From Moritella yayanosii (GTDB lineage: Bacteria > Pseudomonadota > Gammaproteobacteria > Enterobacterales > Moritellaceae): 64,000 bases of DNA. Location: assembly GCF_900465055.1 (NCBI RefSeq), contig NZ_LS483250.1, forward strand, positions 1,798,001 through 1,862,000, written 5' to 3'. How positions within the stretch are numbered: the first letter of the stretch is position 1; each line of letters opens with the position of its first letter. A program made the position numbers and the translations under genes. Below are positions 17,892-28,147 of the stretch, piece after piece. Below the pieces are notes generated by a model. It did not search any database, had not been told where the DNA came from, and saw nothing but the letters and a program-made list of their open reading frames with translations.

Positions 17892-20348
17892 TTAACGGCT
17901 CACCGCGTTTAGTTGCCAAATGTTGTTAGCATAATCACGAATACTACGATCAGAGCTGAACTTACCATTACGTGCGGTATTTAAAATTGCCATTTTTGCC
18001 CAGCTCTTTTGGTCCCCATATTGCTTATCAATGCGTCCTTGCGCTTGCACATAATCCGCAAAGTCAGCCAGTACCAGATACGGATCACCACCGGCTAACA
18101 AACTATGCCGTGTCGCATTCAGTAAACCAGGTTGACCGGGCGTAAACTCATCACCCGCCAGCAGATCCAGCGACGTACGCAGTAATTGGTCTGAGTTATA
18201 ATAATCGTAAGGGTTATAACCTTTCGCCTGCAGTGCTTGCACTTCATCAACATTAAGACCAAAAATAAAGATGTTGTCATCACCCACTTCTTCACGGATC
18301 TCAACATTGGCACCATCCATCGTGCCGACAGTTAATGCACCATTCAGTGCCATTTTCATATTACCGGTTCCCGACGCTTCTTTACCCGCCGTTGATATCT
18401 GTTCAGACACATCCGCAGCCGGGATAATGATTTCAGCAAGACTGACTCGATAGTCAGGTATGAATACCACTTTCAAGGTATCACCGATTCGCGGATCATT
18501 GTTAATCTTTTCTGCTACCTTGTTAATTGCAAAGATAATTTCTTTAGCTAGCTCATATCCTGGCGCCGCTTTTGAAGCGAAAATAAACACTCTTGGCTGC
18601 ATTTTGAAATCAGCGTCATTAATTAAACGATGATATAGCGACAAGATATGTAATAAATTAAGGTGCTGACGTTTATATTCATGTAGACGTTTAATCTGCA
18701 CATCAAAGATCGCATCAGGGTTAATCGTGAGCCCCATATTTTCAGCAACCCAATCCGTTAGACGTTGTTTGTTGGCTTTTTTAACGCACATAAAGTCCAT
18801 TTGGAATTGACTGTCGTCAGCAAATTTTTCTAATTTTTGCAGTTGACCCAGATCTTTGATCCAACCAGTTCCAATCTTACTACTGATTAACGCTGACAGT
18901 TTTGGATTACAGAATTTCAACCAACGACGTGGTGTCACACCATTGGTCACATTGTGTAATCGCCCTGGGAACAACTCATTAAATTCCGGGAATAAATCAC
19001 GTTTAACAAGCTCTGTGTGCATCGCTGCCACACCATTCACCGCATAAGTACTGGCAACACATAAGTTAGCCATACGCACACGACGCTCGTCGCCTTCTTG
19101 AATAATTGATAATTTACGTAACTTCTCAATATCACCCGGCCACTTGTGCGCCACTTCCCCCATCAGGCGTAAATTAATATCAAAAATAATTTCCATGTGA
19201 CGGGGTAATAACGTTGTCATCAACTGCTCACCCCAGGTTTCCAACGCTTCAGGTAGCAAGGTATGATTGGTATAAGCAAATGTTTTTGAGCTGATCGCCC
19301 AGGCATCATCCCAACTTAAGTGATGCTCATCGAGCAATATTCGCAATAGTTCCGGGATAGCAATTGTCGGGTGAGTATCATTAAGTTGAATTGACTCTAG
19401 CTTAGCTAAATCCAGAATCGAATGACCCGCAGCTTGATGACGACGTAAAATATCCGCCACAGAACAAGCACAATGGAAGTACTGTTGCATCAAGCGCAGT
19501 TCTTTACCTTTGTCATGATTGTCATTTGGGTATAATACTTTGGTCAGGTTACCCGCCTGGATGTGACTTGCTTGTGCAGCAACATAATTACCTTCGTCAA
19601 AACGCTCAAGACTAAACGGCGCTAGCGCACGACATTCCCATAGACGCAGCGGATACACAGAATTATTGTTATAACCAACTATCGGTAAATCCCACGCCAT
19701 GCCTTCAACTTGTAAACCCGGCAACCAACGACGTTGATTTAAGCCATCATTATCTGTGTACTCTTCTACCTTGCCGTAAAAACCGACTTTTTGCGCTAGT
19801 TCTGGACGAATCACTTCCCACGGGTAACCCGTTTCATCGCGCCACACATCTGGCGCTTCTTGCTGACGACCGTCATTAAAACTTTGTTTAAACAGGCCAT
19901 ATTCATAATGTAAACCATAACCTACCGCGGGGTATTCTTCGGCGGCCAGTGAATCCATAAAACAAGCGGCAAGACGGCCTAAACCACCATTCCCTAATGC
20001 CGGATCACGCTCTTCTTCTAATAAGTCAGTCAGGTTTTGACCAAACTCAGCCATGGCTACTGTCACTTCTTCATACAAACCCATGCTAATGAGGTTATTG
20101 CCAGTAAGACGCCCAATCAGAAACTCTAATGATAAGTAGTTAACGCTACGGGCATTTTTTATTTTCGGATCTTGCTCTGTGGCCAGTAAATTCATAGTTG
20201 TGGTTTCAGCCAGCGCATATTCCATCGCTAAGCGCCAAGCGTGGGCATCAGCTTGCTCTGGTAAGGTGGCTAATTTTGTTACTAGGTATTTATTAACCGC
20301 GGCCTGGAAGGCTGTTTTATTAAAACGTTTATTTACTGTCGATTTCAT
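17892..20348 (-). CDS. malP: Maltodextrin/glycogen phosphorylase (GT35)
   Basis: Phosphorolyses alpha-1,4-glucans to glucose-1-phosphate using pyridoxal phosphate. 818 residues, near E. coli MalP (797) and GlgP (815). Visible are DPALGNGGLGRLAACFMDS, YGLHYEYGLFKQ, the DTHPTIAIPELLR block and the PLP-lysine site EASGTGNMKMALNGALT followed by GTMDGANVEI. The name malP is preferred over glgP because the gene heads a malP-malQ-glgB operon divergent from malT and carries MalT-box-like sites upstream. The protein family alone does not separate the two. Confidence 0.93.
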   Translation of the reverse strand: MKSTVNKRFNKTAFQAAVNKYLVTKLATLPEQADAHAWRLAMEYALAETTTMNLLATEQDPKIKNARSVNYLSLEFLIGRLTGNNLISMGLYEEVTVAMAEFGQNLTDLLEEERDPALGNGGLGRLAACFMDSLAAEEYPAVGYGLHYEYGLFKQSFNDGRQQEAPDVWRDETGYPWEVIRPELAQKVGFYGKVEEYTDNDGLNQRRWLPGLQVEGMAWDLPIVGYNNNSVYPLRLWECRALAPFSLERFDEGNYVAAQASHIQAGNLTKVLYPNDNHDKGKELRLMQQYFHCACSVADILRRHQAAGHSILDLAKLESIQLNDTHPTIAIPELLRILLDEHHLSWDDAWAISSKTFAYTNHTLLPEALETWGEQLMTTLLPRHMEIIFDINLRLMGEVAHKWPGDIEKLRKLSIIQEGDERRVRMANLCVASTYAVNGVAAMHTELVKRDLFPEFNELFPGRLHNVTNGVTPRRWLKFCNPKLSALISSKIGTGWIKDLGQLQKLEKFADDSQFQMDFMCVKKANKQRLTDWVAENMGLTINPDAIFDVQIKRLHEYKRQHLNLLHILSLYHRLINDADFKMQPRVFIFASKAAPGYELAKEIIFAINKVAEKINNDPRIGDTLKVVFIPDYRVSLAEIIIPAADVSEQISTAGKEASGTGNMKMALNGALTVGTMDGANVEIREEVGDDNIFIFGLNVDEVQALQAKGYNPYDYYNSDQLLRTSLDLLAGDEFTPGQPGLLNATRHSLLAGGDPYLVLADFADYVQAQGRIDKQYGDQKSWAKMAILNTARNGKFSSDRSIRDYANNIWQLNAVSR

Positions 20349-20767
20349 CTTACATCCTAATCTTTATGCTGTATTCGGTTTTGAAGCTAAACCAAAAATT
20401 CAAAGTTAAAGTTAAAGTTAAATAAATTTTCAATGAGATGAATCTTGCCTTAATACATAAAGCCCAACATCCTCCTGCATTAAGAAATTAAAGGAGGAGT
20501 AGTTTAGGCGTAGATGAGTCTATTTCTAGGCTGGCGTGATAGAGTTCGCAGTTTATGGGGGAGGATGAGCATATTTAAGTGATGTGCAGCGTATTATTCG
20601 CTTACCTGAATGTAACAAAATGAAACAAACAACGGGCTTATCACCGTTTTTCCAATCATATTTAGGTACTATTTAGTTTTTACTTAGTTATTGTTTAAAT
20701 AATAACTAAGTAAAAACGCAGCAAGACGCGACATCGCCTTTATACTCAAACAAAATAAGAACAGCTT
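20349..20767. promoter_or_regulatory. malP-malT divergent control region with MalT-box-like sites
   Basis: Sites matching the MalT core GGAKGA: TCCTCC at 20470-20475 (minus orientation), GGAGGA at 20493-20498, and GGATGA at 20563-20568 within a GGGGGAGGATGAG run. The first two form an inverted pair 17 bases apart. Three copies of AGTTAA stand in tandem at about 20403-20420. The malT-proximal 190 bases hold no clear MalT box, in line with malT not being self-activated in E. coli. The match is to a known consensus; binding is inferred. Confidence 0.7.
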
Positions 20768-23479
20768 ATGTGGATAACATCAAAATTAAATCGCCCAACT
20801 CGCTTACACAATTCAATTTCCCGCACTCGGATTTTAGATCATCTCCAAGATGCGGCGTTTAATAAATTAGTCTTATTTCGTTCGCCTGCGGGTTATGGAA
20901 AAACCACCATGGCAGCGCAATGGCTCAAAGACCACAGCCAGGTAGGTTGGTTTAATATCGATGAAACCGATAACGATACGTTTCGCTTTGTGAACTATTT
21001 TATTCAAGCGATCAACAAAGTCACTGAGCAAGCCTGTATCAATTCGCAAGCACTGGCCGAACGTCGCCAATATAGCTCGCTGCCTAATTTATTTAGTGAG
21101 TTGTTTGCCGAGTTGGCGAACTACCAAAGTGAATTTTATCTGGTATTAGATGACTATCACTGTATTAATAATGACGAGATCCATGAAGGGTTACGTTTCT
21201 TTCTTAAATACATGCCAGCAAACTGCACCTTAGTCGTTACTAGTCGTACTTTACCGCCGCTCAATACCGCTAACTTGCGTATTCGCGATCTACTTATTGA
21301 ACTCGACAGTGAATTGTTAGCGTTTGATGACCAAGAAGTAGCGCAATTTTTTGAACAACGCATTGGCTGTAGTATGAGCGATGCCGAGATCCAAACATTA
21401 CAACAAAAAATCGAAGGCTGGCCATCGGCATTACAATTAATCGCCTTACAAGTAAAACAGAAACAGCACAGTGTCGCAGAATCGACAGAATGGATCTCGC
21501 AGATCAAGCAATCTCATCTTTGGGATTATTTGGCCGAAGAAGTATTTGATTTGTTAGATAAACCATTACAAGTGTTTTTAATGCAATGCTCGGTGTTTAC
21601 CATTTTCAATACCAGCTTGATCACCGATTTTTTTGATGATGAAGCGGCAAATAACTTATTAGAATCATTAGATAAACACGGGTTGTTCCTACATTCGCTC
21701 GAAGGAGAGCAACACTGGTATCGATTCCACAATCTGTTTGCTGATTTTTTGAAACACCAACGCCACACCAAGCTTGCGCAGTCGAGTAAGCAATTACATA
21801 AAGATGCGGCGCGCGCTTGGTTAAAACATGATAATCCCCAACAAGCCTTGTTCCATGCCCAACGCGCCAAAGACAATACGTTAACCGCCGATATCTTATT
21901 AGCACACGGTTGGCGCATGTTTAATCAGGGTGAACTAGCAAACTTAGAAACCACTATTAGTCTGTTGCAACCAGATACCTTATACCAAAGCCCTCACCTA
22001 CCGTTATTACGCGCTTGGTTAGCCCAAAGCCAGCACAATTATGATCAAGTCGGTGATTTACTGGCGCAAGCATTAATCGAATTAAAACAACGTAATATCG
22101 AGTTAACCTTGGCGCAAAAAGGCGAATTCAACGCCCTGCGTGCGCAAGTGGCAATGAATCAAAACAATCCGGAACTGGCCTTACAATTGGCTGAAAATGC
22201 CTTAGAACAGTTAGACCCCGGTAATTATCGCAGTCGAATTGTCGCCACGTCGGTGATCGCTGAAGTCAACCATGTACTCGGTCATTTAGGTCGCGCATTA
22301 TCCATGATGCAACAAGCAGAACGCATGGCGCGTCAATACCATGTTTATCCACAAGCACTTTGGGCCCTGTTACAACAAAGTGAGATATTGATTGCCCAAG
22401 GTCATATCCAATCGGCGTTCGAATTACTCGACAATGCCGACCAACTGGCAGATAAACAGCACTTACAACAGTTACCGTTATATGAGTTTTTACAACGGAT
22501 CCGCAGCCAGATCTATTGGCGTTGGAATCACCTGGATCTTGCTGAGGAATTCGCCCATAAAGGCTTAAATGTACTGCCGAAATATTGCCAATCTAAATAT
22601 TTACAATCGTATGCCATCTTAGCGCGGGTACATATTGCCCGTGGTGAACTGGATAAAGCCGGTCGTTATATAGATCTGTGTGGAGAGCTTATCGAGCAAT
22701 CAGATTATCATGCCGACTGGGTAGCCAATGCTAACTTTTCGCAATTGTTATACTGGCAAGCAAAGGGAATGAATAGTGAGGTTGAACAATGGCTGCAGCA
22801 AAGTCAGCCGGTCGCAGACAATGCGTGTAATCACTTTACCCAGAGTCACGGTCGAAATTTGGCGCGGGCTTACATGCTAACGGAGAACTACACACAAGCA
22901 CGCCAGATCTTAGACCATTTACAGCAAGCGGCAATGCGCCATCAACTGGTCTTCGAACAACAAAAAAATGCCACCTTGGAAGCCGTACTCTACGGCCTAT
23001 CAGGTGAGCAAACCCAAGCATTAGACAAGTTACAAACCGCACTGACATTGGCCAATACCACCAGCTCAATTTGTGATTTCTTGATTGACGCCAAAGTGAT
23101 TGCTGAATTGCTTAACAGCTTATTAAAACAAGGTGGTATGGCGGAGTTAGAACGTTATCGCGCTGAAAAACTACTGGCTGAAATGTCGATAAAACGTCAC
23201 AACCGCACGGTTTATTTTGATAAAGACTTTGTGCATAAACTGTTGAACAACCACGAGGTACCAGAGCTGATCCGAACCAGCCCACTGACGCATCGTGAAT
23301 GGCAAGTACTGGGCTTGATTTACTCGCGTTACAGCAATGAACAGATCTCGATAGAGTTAGATGTCGCGTCAACCACCATCAAAACTCATATTCGTAATCT
23401 TTATCAGAAATTGAATATTGCTAATCGTAGAGAGGCGATTGAAACTGCAGAGAACTTATTGAAGATGATAGGTTATTAA
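20768..23479 (+). CDS. malT: MalT, ATP- and maltotriose-dependent activator of the maltose regulon
   Basis: 903 residues (E. coli 901). The N-terminal STAND ATPase has SKLNRPTRLH, Walker A SPAGYGKTTMAAQWL, the FYLVLDDYHCI Walker B and TSRTLPPL sensor. A superhelical TPR-like region (residues ~440-800) binds maltotriose in the family. The C-terminal LuxR helix-turn-helix is LTHREWQVLGLIYSRYSNEQ...TTIKTHIRNLYQKLNI. It should activate the mal promoters seen here through GGAKGA boxes. It is transcribed away from malP. No strong ribosome site precedes the ATG. Confidence 0.97.
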   Translation: MWITSKLNRPTRLHNSISRTRILDHLQDAAFNKLVLFRSPAGYGKTTMAAQWLKDHSQVGWFNIDETDNDTFRFVNYFIQAINKVTEQACINSQALAERRQYSSLPNLFSELFAELANYQSEFYLVLDDYHCINNDEIHEGLRFFLKYMPANCTLVVTSRTLPPLNTANLRIRDLLIELDSELLAFDDQEVAQFFEQRIGCSMSDAEIQTLQQKIEGWPSALQLIALQVKQKQHSVAESTEWISQIKQSHLWDYLAEEVFDLLDKPLQVFLMQCSVFTIFNTSLITDFFDDEAANNLLESLDKHGLFLHSLEGEQHWYRFHNLFADFLKHQRHTKLAQSSKQLHKDAARAWLKHDNPQQALFHAQRAKDNTLTADILLAHGWRMFNQGELANLETTISLLQPDTLYQSPHLPLLRAWLAQSQHNYDQVGDLLAQALIELKQRNIELTLAQKGEFNALRAQVAMNQNNPELALQLAENALEQLDPGNYRSRIVATSVIAEVNHVLGHLGRALSMMQQAERMARQYHVYPQALWALLQQSEILIAQGHIQSAFELLDNADQLADKQHLQQLPLYEFLQRIRSQIYWRWNHLDLAEEFAHKGLNVLPKYCQSKYLQSYAILARVHIARGELDKAGRYIDLCGELIEQSDYHADWVANANFSQLLYWQAKGMNSEVEQWLQQSQPVADNACNHFTQSHGRNLARAYMLTENYTQARQILDHLQQAAMRHQLVFEQQKNATLEAVLYGLSGEQTQALDKLQTALTLANTTSSICDFLIDAKVIAELLNSLLKQGGMAELERYRAEKLLAEMSIKRHNRTVYFDKDFVHKLLNNHEVPELIRTSPLTHREWQVLGLIYSRYSNEQISIELDVASTTIKTHIRNLYQKLNIANRREAIETAENLLKMIGY

Positions 23480-23547
23480 TATTAAACCAATCATCAAGGT
23501 TTAACGCTTCAACCCGCTTTATTATTATATCGTATACCGTTGCCCTA

Positions 23548-23574
23548 TCCTCCCTTTATACGCCGCATCTGAAG
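23548..23574 (-). promoter_or_regulatory. Orphan MalT-type promoter-like sequence
   Basis: TCCTCC at 23548-23553 runs into a 23-base sequence (23552-23574) that recurs at 38235-38257 with 21 of 23 identical bases. The second copy is upstream of the GH31 gene. Here no gene lies downstream in the same orientation except the antisense side of malT, so this may be a displaced promoter. Confidence 0.4.
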
Positions 23575-23639
23575 CTAATTAAACGAGGTCATAGAAGGTA
23601 ATAAGAGTTAACCGGATTAATGGGTAAGTGATATTTAAT

Positions 23640-23840
23640 CAATATAAAAACCGAATGGGGATGGCCCTCTTGTCAAGAGGGTCTTTTTTTTCATCTGCAA
23701 ACAAAAAAATAACGGTTAAAAAAACCGCCCAAGGACTTTCTTGCATTCTTTAGGTTACCAGCGAGTGTTATCACCAAGTTTCAACAACAATCCAATCAAT
23801 AATACGTAGTGAACTTCGGTCTTTGATTACAACAAAATTC
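23640..23840. repeat. Left copy of a ~170-200 base direct repeat
   Basis: Shares with 28495-28680, in the same orientation, a GGATGG(G)CCC...AGAGGGTCTTTT hairpin, the phrase CTGCAAACAAAAAAA, the block CCGCCCAAGGACTTTCTTGC with following ATTCTTTA, and a diverged end around ACTTCGG. The two copies bracket the GDE-like gene, the second malE and a small secreted-protein gene. No coding potential was seen in 23480-23855. Confidence 0.7.
23661..23692 (+). terminator. Terminator downstream of malT
   Basis: GCCCTCTTGTCAAGAGGGTC is a near-perfect stem (CCCTCTTG / CAAGAGGG) followed by eight T residues. It lies about 185 bases past the malT stop and inside the repeat described at 23640. Confidence 0.8.
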
Positions 23841-23855
23841 CGTTAATGATAGCTG

Positions 23856-26678
23856 TTAATCAACAACACTTACGTAGTTACATGCTTCAACCTGCTGTTG
23901 TAATACATGCTGACCTTGAAGCATTGGGAATTCAAGCGACAGATCCGGTTTTGAAAACGCTAATACTCCTATTTTATCAGTATAACTTTCCTGCACACGC
24001 TTCGCGGCCACTTCAATACCATTCAGAGACACAACCGCGGTTTGAGTATTAAACTCAACTACTGCGCCCCCTTCCGACATCGGTAATACCACTTGGTATT
24101 TCGCGTGATCAGCGGCCGTTAGCGTTAGCTCCAGCACAACGGTTGTTGACTCACGATAACAAAGTTGGTAGCGTTGAATTGCATTTTCAGGGCGACAAAA
24201 CGTCACTTTGAGTCCGTTAGATTGACCAAATGCAACATCAGCATCAAACATTTGCCATTGAGCTGGTAAACAGGGTGAAAAAGTGATTGCATTACGCATT
24301 AATTCAGGGAGAAAACCTAAGTAATCTTGATAACCATTACGGGTAAACTCTGACACTGACCATGCTTGCGCATAGGTACCTGTTGTCGTTATCTCACCCT
24401 CCTTGTTAGTAAACGCATCCAAGTTCTCACTCATCGCACCTCGGTGGCCTATATAAAGCACTTGTTCTGCTAAGTTCTTGCTCAGTTCATAGGCAAAATC
24501 AGCATAACCGTATCGGATTAAACTGGACACCGTAAAGCCTGAATTCCACCCCCAAACAGTACCGTTATGATACGCCGCATCTTTATGATACTCATCACGA
24601 TTATCATGATAAGGGTGGAACATAGCATCATGCTGTGACAGTGACGTGATCCCCCATGGAAACAATAATTCACTCACTGCATTTTTGACTATCTGAGCGC
24701 CAATACTGTCATCAACTAATGGCTTATCAAAAGGTACACTGATGGTCATTAACTGGTTTGGTCGGATCTGAAAATCACCACTATTATCGCTTTTTAATCG
24801 ATCCGCGAGTAAACCTTTATCTTGATCCCAGAACATAGATTGGAAGCTAGCTTGTACCTTATCTGCCATCATGAGGTAATGCGTTGCGCTCGCCTCATCG
24901 TCATTTAATTTAGCCAGCTCCACAGCCACCATCAAGCTGGTAAACCATAATACCTGAATATCATTAGCACGATTACCACGCGATGACCAAGGTAACTTAC
25001 CTTCCAGCTTGGCATCCATCCAAGTATCAGGATCACGATGAGTCATGAAACCGAACTCATCAAGATAGTTTTTTTCGATACCATCAATATACGTTTGTAC
25101 CACGGGATAAACAGCTTGTGCGTAGGCTTCATCACCGCTGTAACGCAGATAATCCCAAAGTTCCCGTACCATCCACGGCGTACCATCGGTGGTGTTATAG
25201 ATGATATTACTGAGGCTGGTTACTCGATTCGGAATACGACCATAATTCATGCTGCTGACATCGGTTAATTGCATCGATGCAAAGTTATCAATAATGGCTT
25301 TAGCGTCGCTGAAATCACCATTAACTAAGGTGATACCCGGCAAAGCAATGAACGAGTCTCGTCCCCAGCAGTCTTTAAACCACGGTAAACCTGCCCAGAT
25401 CCCTTTGCCAAACTCATTTGAAACAAACACTTTGCCCGACGCTTTAGCCCACATTAATGCACGGTTATATTCGATATCTGACGTCCATAAATAACTATTG
25501 GTCAGCATATCGTACGTTTGTTGAATATGTGAGGTGTAGCCATCTTTCTCTAACAAACTCGTTGCTTGATCTATGGCCGCTTGTTCTGATTCTGCAAAGG
25601 CCAAATAAACTGTAAAATCGGTTTCTGCATGCACGGTTTCAATCACGGGTTTTACGTGATTACTGTTTAAATGCATATGCTCATTAAGAGCTGGGTGATC
25701 AGCAAACACGGTCTCTTTAAAACTAAACGGCTTATTAGCTGAAATCGCAATATAACTTGGCGTATTGTCTTGACGTAATGCAGGATCTAACGCATAGACA
25801 ACACCCTGTGCAAATTCAGTCACTGTTGATGCATTAATGGCTAAATTTAGTTGCGGTGCAATCATAAGCATAGAGGGTTTAGCCGAACGTACGGATAACG
25901 CAGCACCACGTTGTTGTGAAAGCAACATGAGTGTATCTGAACTCTGATTATCGTAGTGGTGTGTTACCCCGTATGGGTAAATATCGGCAATAGGCGCTGC
26001 TGCTTTATCGTTAATCACATTATTGACAAACGATCCAAACGAGCCTAGATACCACCCTTGTTTATGACGGTATTTCCCCGCCACGACAAAGCGCTGAGTC
26101 GTCCCTTCATAAAAACCATCGACGTTATCGCCAAATGCAAAAGAAGCGCTATCTTCAACTCGAATAGCCAATTGTTCAAACAGCGCATTCGGGGATAATA
26201 CCGGGGCTGGCTTTGCGTTAAGTGGCTTACTCACAGCAGGGATTTTATTGAACTGAGCACTGATTAACTCGCGATTCAGCTCGGCGCCAAGGTCCTCACC
26301 ACCAGCAGTAATGATTAACTGATGAGATAACGTTGATGCGTCATCAGCAGAAGATCCCTGAATCAGCAGACTAATAGTATACAGCCCCGTTTCAGGCGCA
26401 GTAAACAGCAAGTCATTACCAATTCCTTTAGCCGGAACTAATGCCTGATTATTATCCAGATAACAAACTGTGGATTTTTGTTTATCCGCAGATAAAGTCA
26501 ACGCTTCACTACCTTGTTGATCAGATATTTTGAAACTGTGCTGATCGGCCGATAAACAGATAACCGCTTGATACCGACCTTCACCTACGAAAGACATCGG
26601 CGAATCATCCCCCCAGCCATTAAAGGTGCCCTTGACGTACAACTGTTCAATATAAGGAGCTGAAACTAAATCGTTCAT
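23856..26678 (-). CDS. GDE-type glycoside hydrolase (amylo-alpha-1,6-glucosidase / glucoamylase-like, PF06202 type)
   Basis: 940 residues, no signal peptide, so cytosolic. The N-terminus has a carbohydrate-associated beta fold (LYVKGTFNGWGDD, residues ~13-26) and a second beta domain to ~350. Residues ~400-800 form the (alpha/alpha)6 barrel of debranching enzymes: GLPWFKDCWGRDSFIALPGI, DGTPWMVRELWDY, the candidate acid pair in DPDTWMDAKL, and YHNGTVWGWNSGF, which corresponds to the conserved Y-H-x-G-(S/T)-x-W block. It most likely removes branch glucose from limit dextrins or hydrolyses maltodextrins. The second malE gene lies just upstream on the same strand (137 bases), suggesting a branched-dextrin module. 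The exact linkage specificity is inferred. Confidence 0.85.
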   Translation of the reverse strand: MNDLVSAPYIEQLYVKGTFNGWGDDSPMSFVGEGRYQAVICLSADQHSFKISDQQGSEALTLSADKQKSTVCYLDNNQALVPAKGIGNDLLFTAPETGLYTISLLIQGSSADDASTLSHQLIITAGGEDLGAELNRELISAQFNKIPAVSKPLNAKPAPVLSPNALFEQLAIRVEDSASFAFGDNVDGFYEGTTQRFVVAGKYRHKQGWYLGSFGSFVNNVINDKAAAPIADIYPYGVTHHYDNQSSDTLMLLSQQRGAALSVRSAKPSMLMIAPQLNLAINASTVTEFAQGVVYALDPALRQDNTPSYIAISANKPFSFKETVFADHPALNEHMHLNSNHVKPVIETVHAETDFTVYLAFAESEQAAIDQATSLLEKDGYTSHIQQTYDMLTNSYLWTSDIEYNRALMWAKASGKVFVSNEFGKGIWAGLPWFKDCWGRDSFIALPGITLVNGDFSDAKAIIDNFASMQLTDVSSMNYGRIPNRVTSLSNIIYNTTDGTPWMVRELWDYLRYSGDEAYAQAVYPVVQTYIDGIEKNYLDEFGFMTHRDPDTWMDAKLEGKLPWSSRGNRANDIQVLWFTSLMVAVELAKLNDDEASATHYLMMADKVQASFQSMFWDQDKGLLADRLKSDNSGDFQIRPNQLMTISVPFDKPLVDDSIGAQIVKNAVSELLFPWGITSLSQHDAMFHPYHDNRDEYHKDAAYHNGTVWGWNSGFTVSSLIRYGYADFAYELSKNLAEQVLYIGHRGAMSENLDAFTNKEGEITTTGTYAQAWSVSEFTRNGYQDYLGFLPELMRNAITFSPCLPAQWQMFDADVAFGQSNGLKVTFCRPENAIQRYQLCYRESTTVVLELTLTAADHAKYQVVLPMSEGGAVVEFNTQTAVVSLNGIEVAAKRVQESYTDKIGVLAFSKPDLSLEFPMLQGQHVLQQQVEACNYVSVVD

Positions 26679-26815
26679 AATTAATCCTTCACAACAACAA
26701 TGCCATTTTCATTTTCTATTGAATAACCGCATTTCAGATATAATAAAAGCGCGGAATAAATCCACGCAATGGTTTTATTGCTAATTAAACCGGCGTTAAT
26801 TAATTTGTTTTACCG

Positions 26816-27916
26816 CTATACCAACGCTTCTTTCACTGTCTGACGGCCTAGTATCGCGTTTTCAATCGCCTCGGCGTTGGTCATCGTGGCAGCAATACGG
26901 CTATCTTTCGCCAAAACCTGTTGGAACGTCTTCAATGTAACTGCACCCAACGGTTTATCATCATTCATCGTCTTGAGACCATTCTCTGTGATCAAGTAAT
27001 TATCCAGAAACTCAACAGATAGATCTTTATTTGGACTTGCGGCGTTAATACCCGCACTGAGTACCCCTACGAACGGATTTGAGGCGCCGCTGTTTAGGAT
27101 TGGCAGTACCGCTACCCCATAATTGATGTTTGATTTTTCAATGTTTGACCACGACCACGAACCATTAATAGTCATCGCAACATGACCTTTATTGAATTCG
27201 GCTTCTGACACGGCATAATCCATGTCTGGTGAAATGACATCTTGCTTGACTAAATCAACTAAGAACTGAAGACCTTCGATACCCGCCTTACTGTTCACAC
27301 CAATTTGTTTGCCATCAAAGCCAGTGTCTATTTTCTTAAAGGCATAACCACCGTTGGCAGAGATGAGTGGCCACGTGAAGTATGCATTCTTCACATCCCA
27401 CATAATGGCTCTCTTGCCTTCGCTACGCATTTTCTTGTCTATAGCAGCAATCTCTTCCCAGGTACGTGGCGGTTCAGGCAATAAATCTTTGTTATAAATT
27501 AATGATGGTGTTTCCAACGCGATCGGATAACCCACTAACTTACCGTCATAAGTCACTGCATCCCAACTAAAATCAACCAACTTATTTTTGAACTCTTTGT
27601 CCGGATTGATTTCAACCAATACGCCTGCTTTCGCATAACCACCAAAACGGTCATGATCCCAAAAAACAATATCAGGACCACCACCTGTTGCCGCAACTTG
27701 TTGAAATTTAGCTTCAAGAGAATCAGGGTGTTGAACATTCACTTTCACCCCGGTATCTGCTTCAAACTGTCGGCCAATTTCAGCTAAACCTTCATAGCTT
27801 TTGTCGCCATTAATCCAAATAAGAATTTCGCCCTCTTGCATTGCAGATGCCGCAAAAGGGAAAGCCATTAGAGAGGTAAGGCTACAAACAGTCAGCGTTT
27901 TCAGTACACGTTTCAT
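26816..27916 (-). CDS. MalE-like maltodextrin-binding protein, second copy with C-terminal deletion
   Basis: 366 residues with a Sec signal peptide ending near PFAASA. The fold matches MalE throughout ([57 protein letters not shown]). Compared with the MalE at 40920-42095, about 20 residues are missing after RIAATMTNA: the [10 protein letters not shown]-x-x-AFW segment that in E. coli contains binding-site Trp340. The last ~9 residues are also gone and the frame ends in TAG. The 60-base loss is in frame. No malF/malG lies next to it, so it would need to share the main MalFGK transporter or act as a sensor. It may be functional with altered affinity or be decaying. Confidence 0.85.
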   Translation of the reverse strand: MKRVLKTLTVCSLTSLMAFPFAASAMQEGEILIWINGDKSYEGLAEIGRQFEADTGVKVNVQHPDSLEAKFQQVAATGGGPDIVFWDHDRFGGYAKAGVLVEINPDKEFKNKLVDFSWDAVTYDGKLVGYPIALETPSLIYNKDLLPEPPRTWEEIAAIDKKMRSEGKRAIMWDVKNAYFTWPLISANGGYAFKKIDTGFDGKQIGVNSKAGIEGLQFLVDLVKQDVISPDMDYAVSEAEFNKGHVAMTINGSWSWSNIEKSNINYGVAVLPILNSGASNPFVGVLSAGINAASPNKDLSVEFLDNYLITENGLKTMNDDKPLGAVTLKTFQQVLAKDSRIAATMTNAEAIENAILGRQTVKEALV

Positions 27917-28147
27917 AATATTTATCCATTTATGAGTATGTAACTATTCTCCAGTGCCTAAGGTTAATGAACATCCCCCTCCACGACTACGCCCCCATAC
28001 TTAATATCAGCATTGTGAAACTGACCACGCTTTGTAGGACATAACAGTAAAAATAGTTAACTGCTATAATGAATAGGTCTTTGATGAAAAGACATCACCA
28101 AGAATAACGTTCTGTATTAATGCATCTTATACTTCTTCAAGGAGAAA
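27917..28147 (-). promoter_or_regulatory. Promoter region of the second malE
   Basis: On the minus strand GGGGGATG (27972-27979) and a G-rich GGGGGCG tract at 27990-27996 resemble degenerate MalT boxes about 60-80 bases before the start codon. No CRP palindrome was found. The small rightward gene at 28148 shares this region. Confidence 0.45.

Noticed and set aside
20403-20420. Three tandem AGTTAA units as a possible origin or CRISPR-like array
   Set aside because: Too short and lacks spacers or DnaA boxes; most likely simple-sequence slippage in the malP leader.
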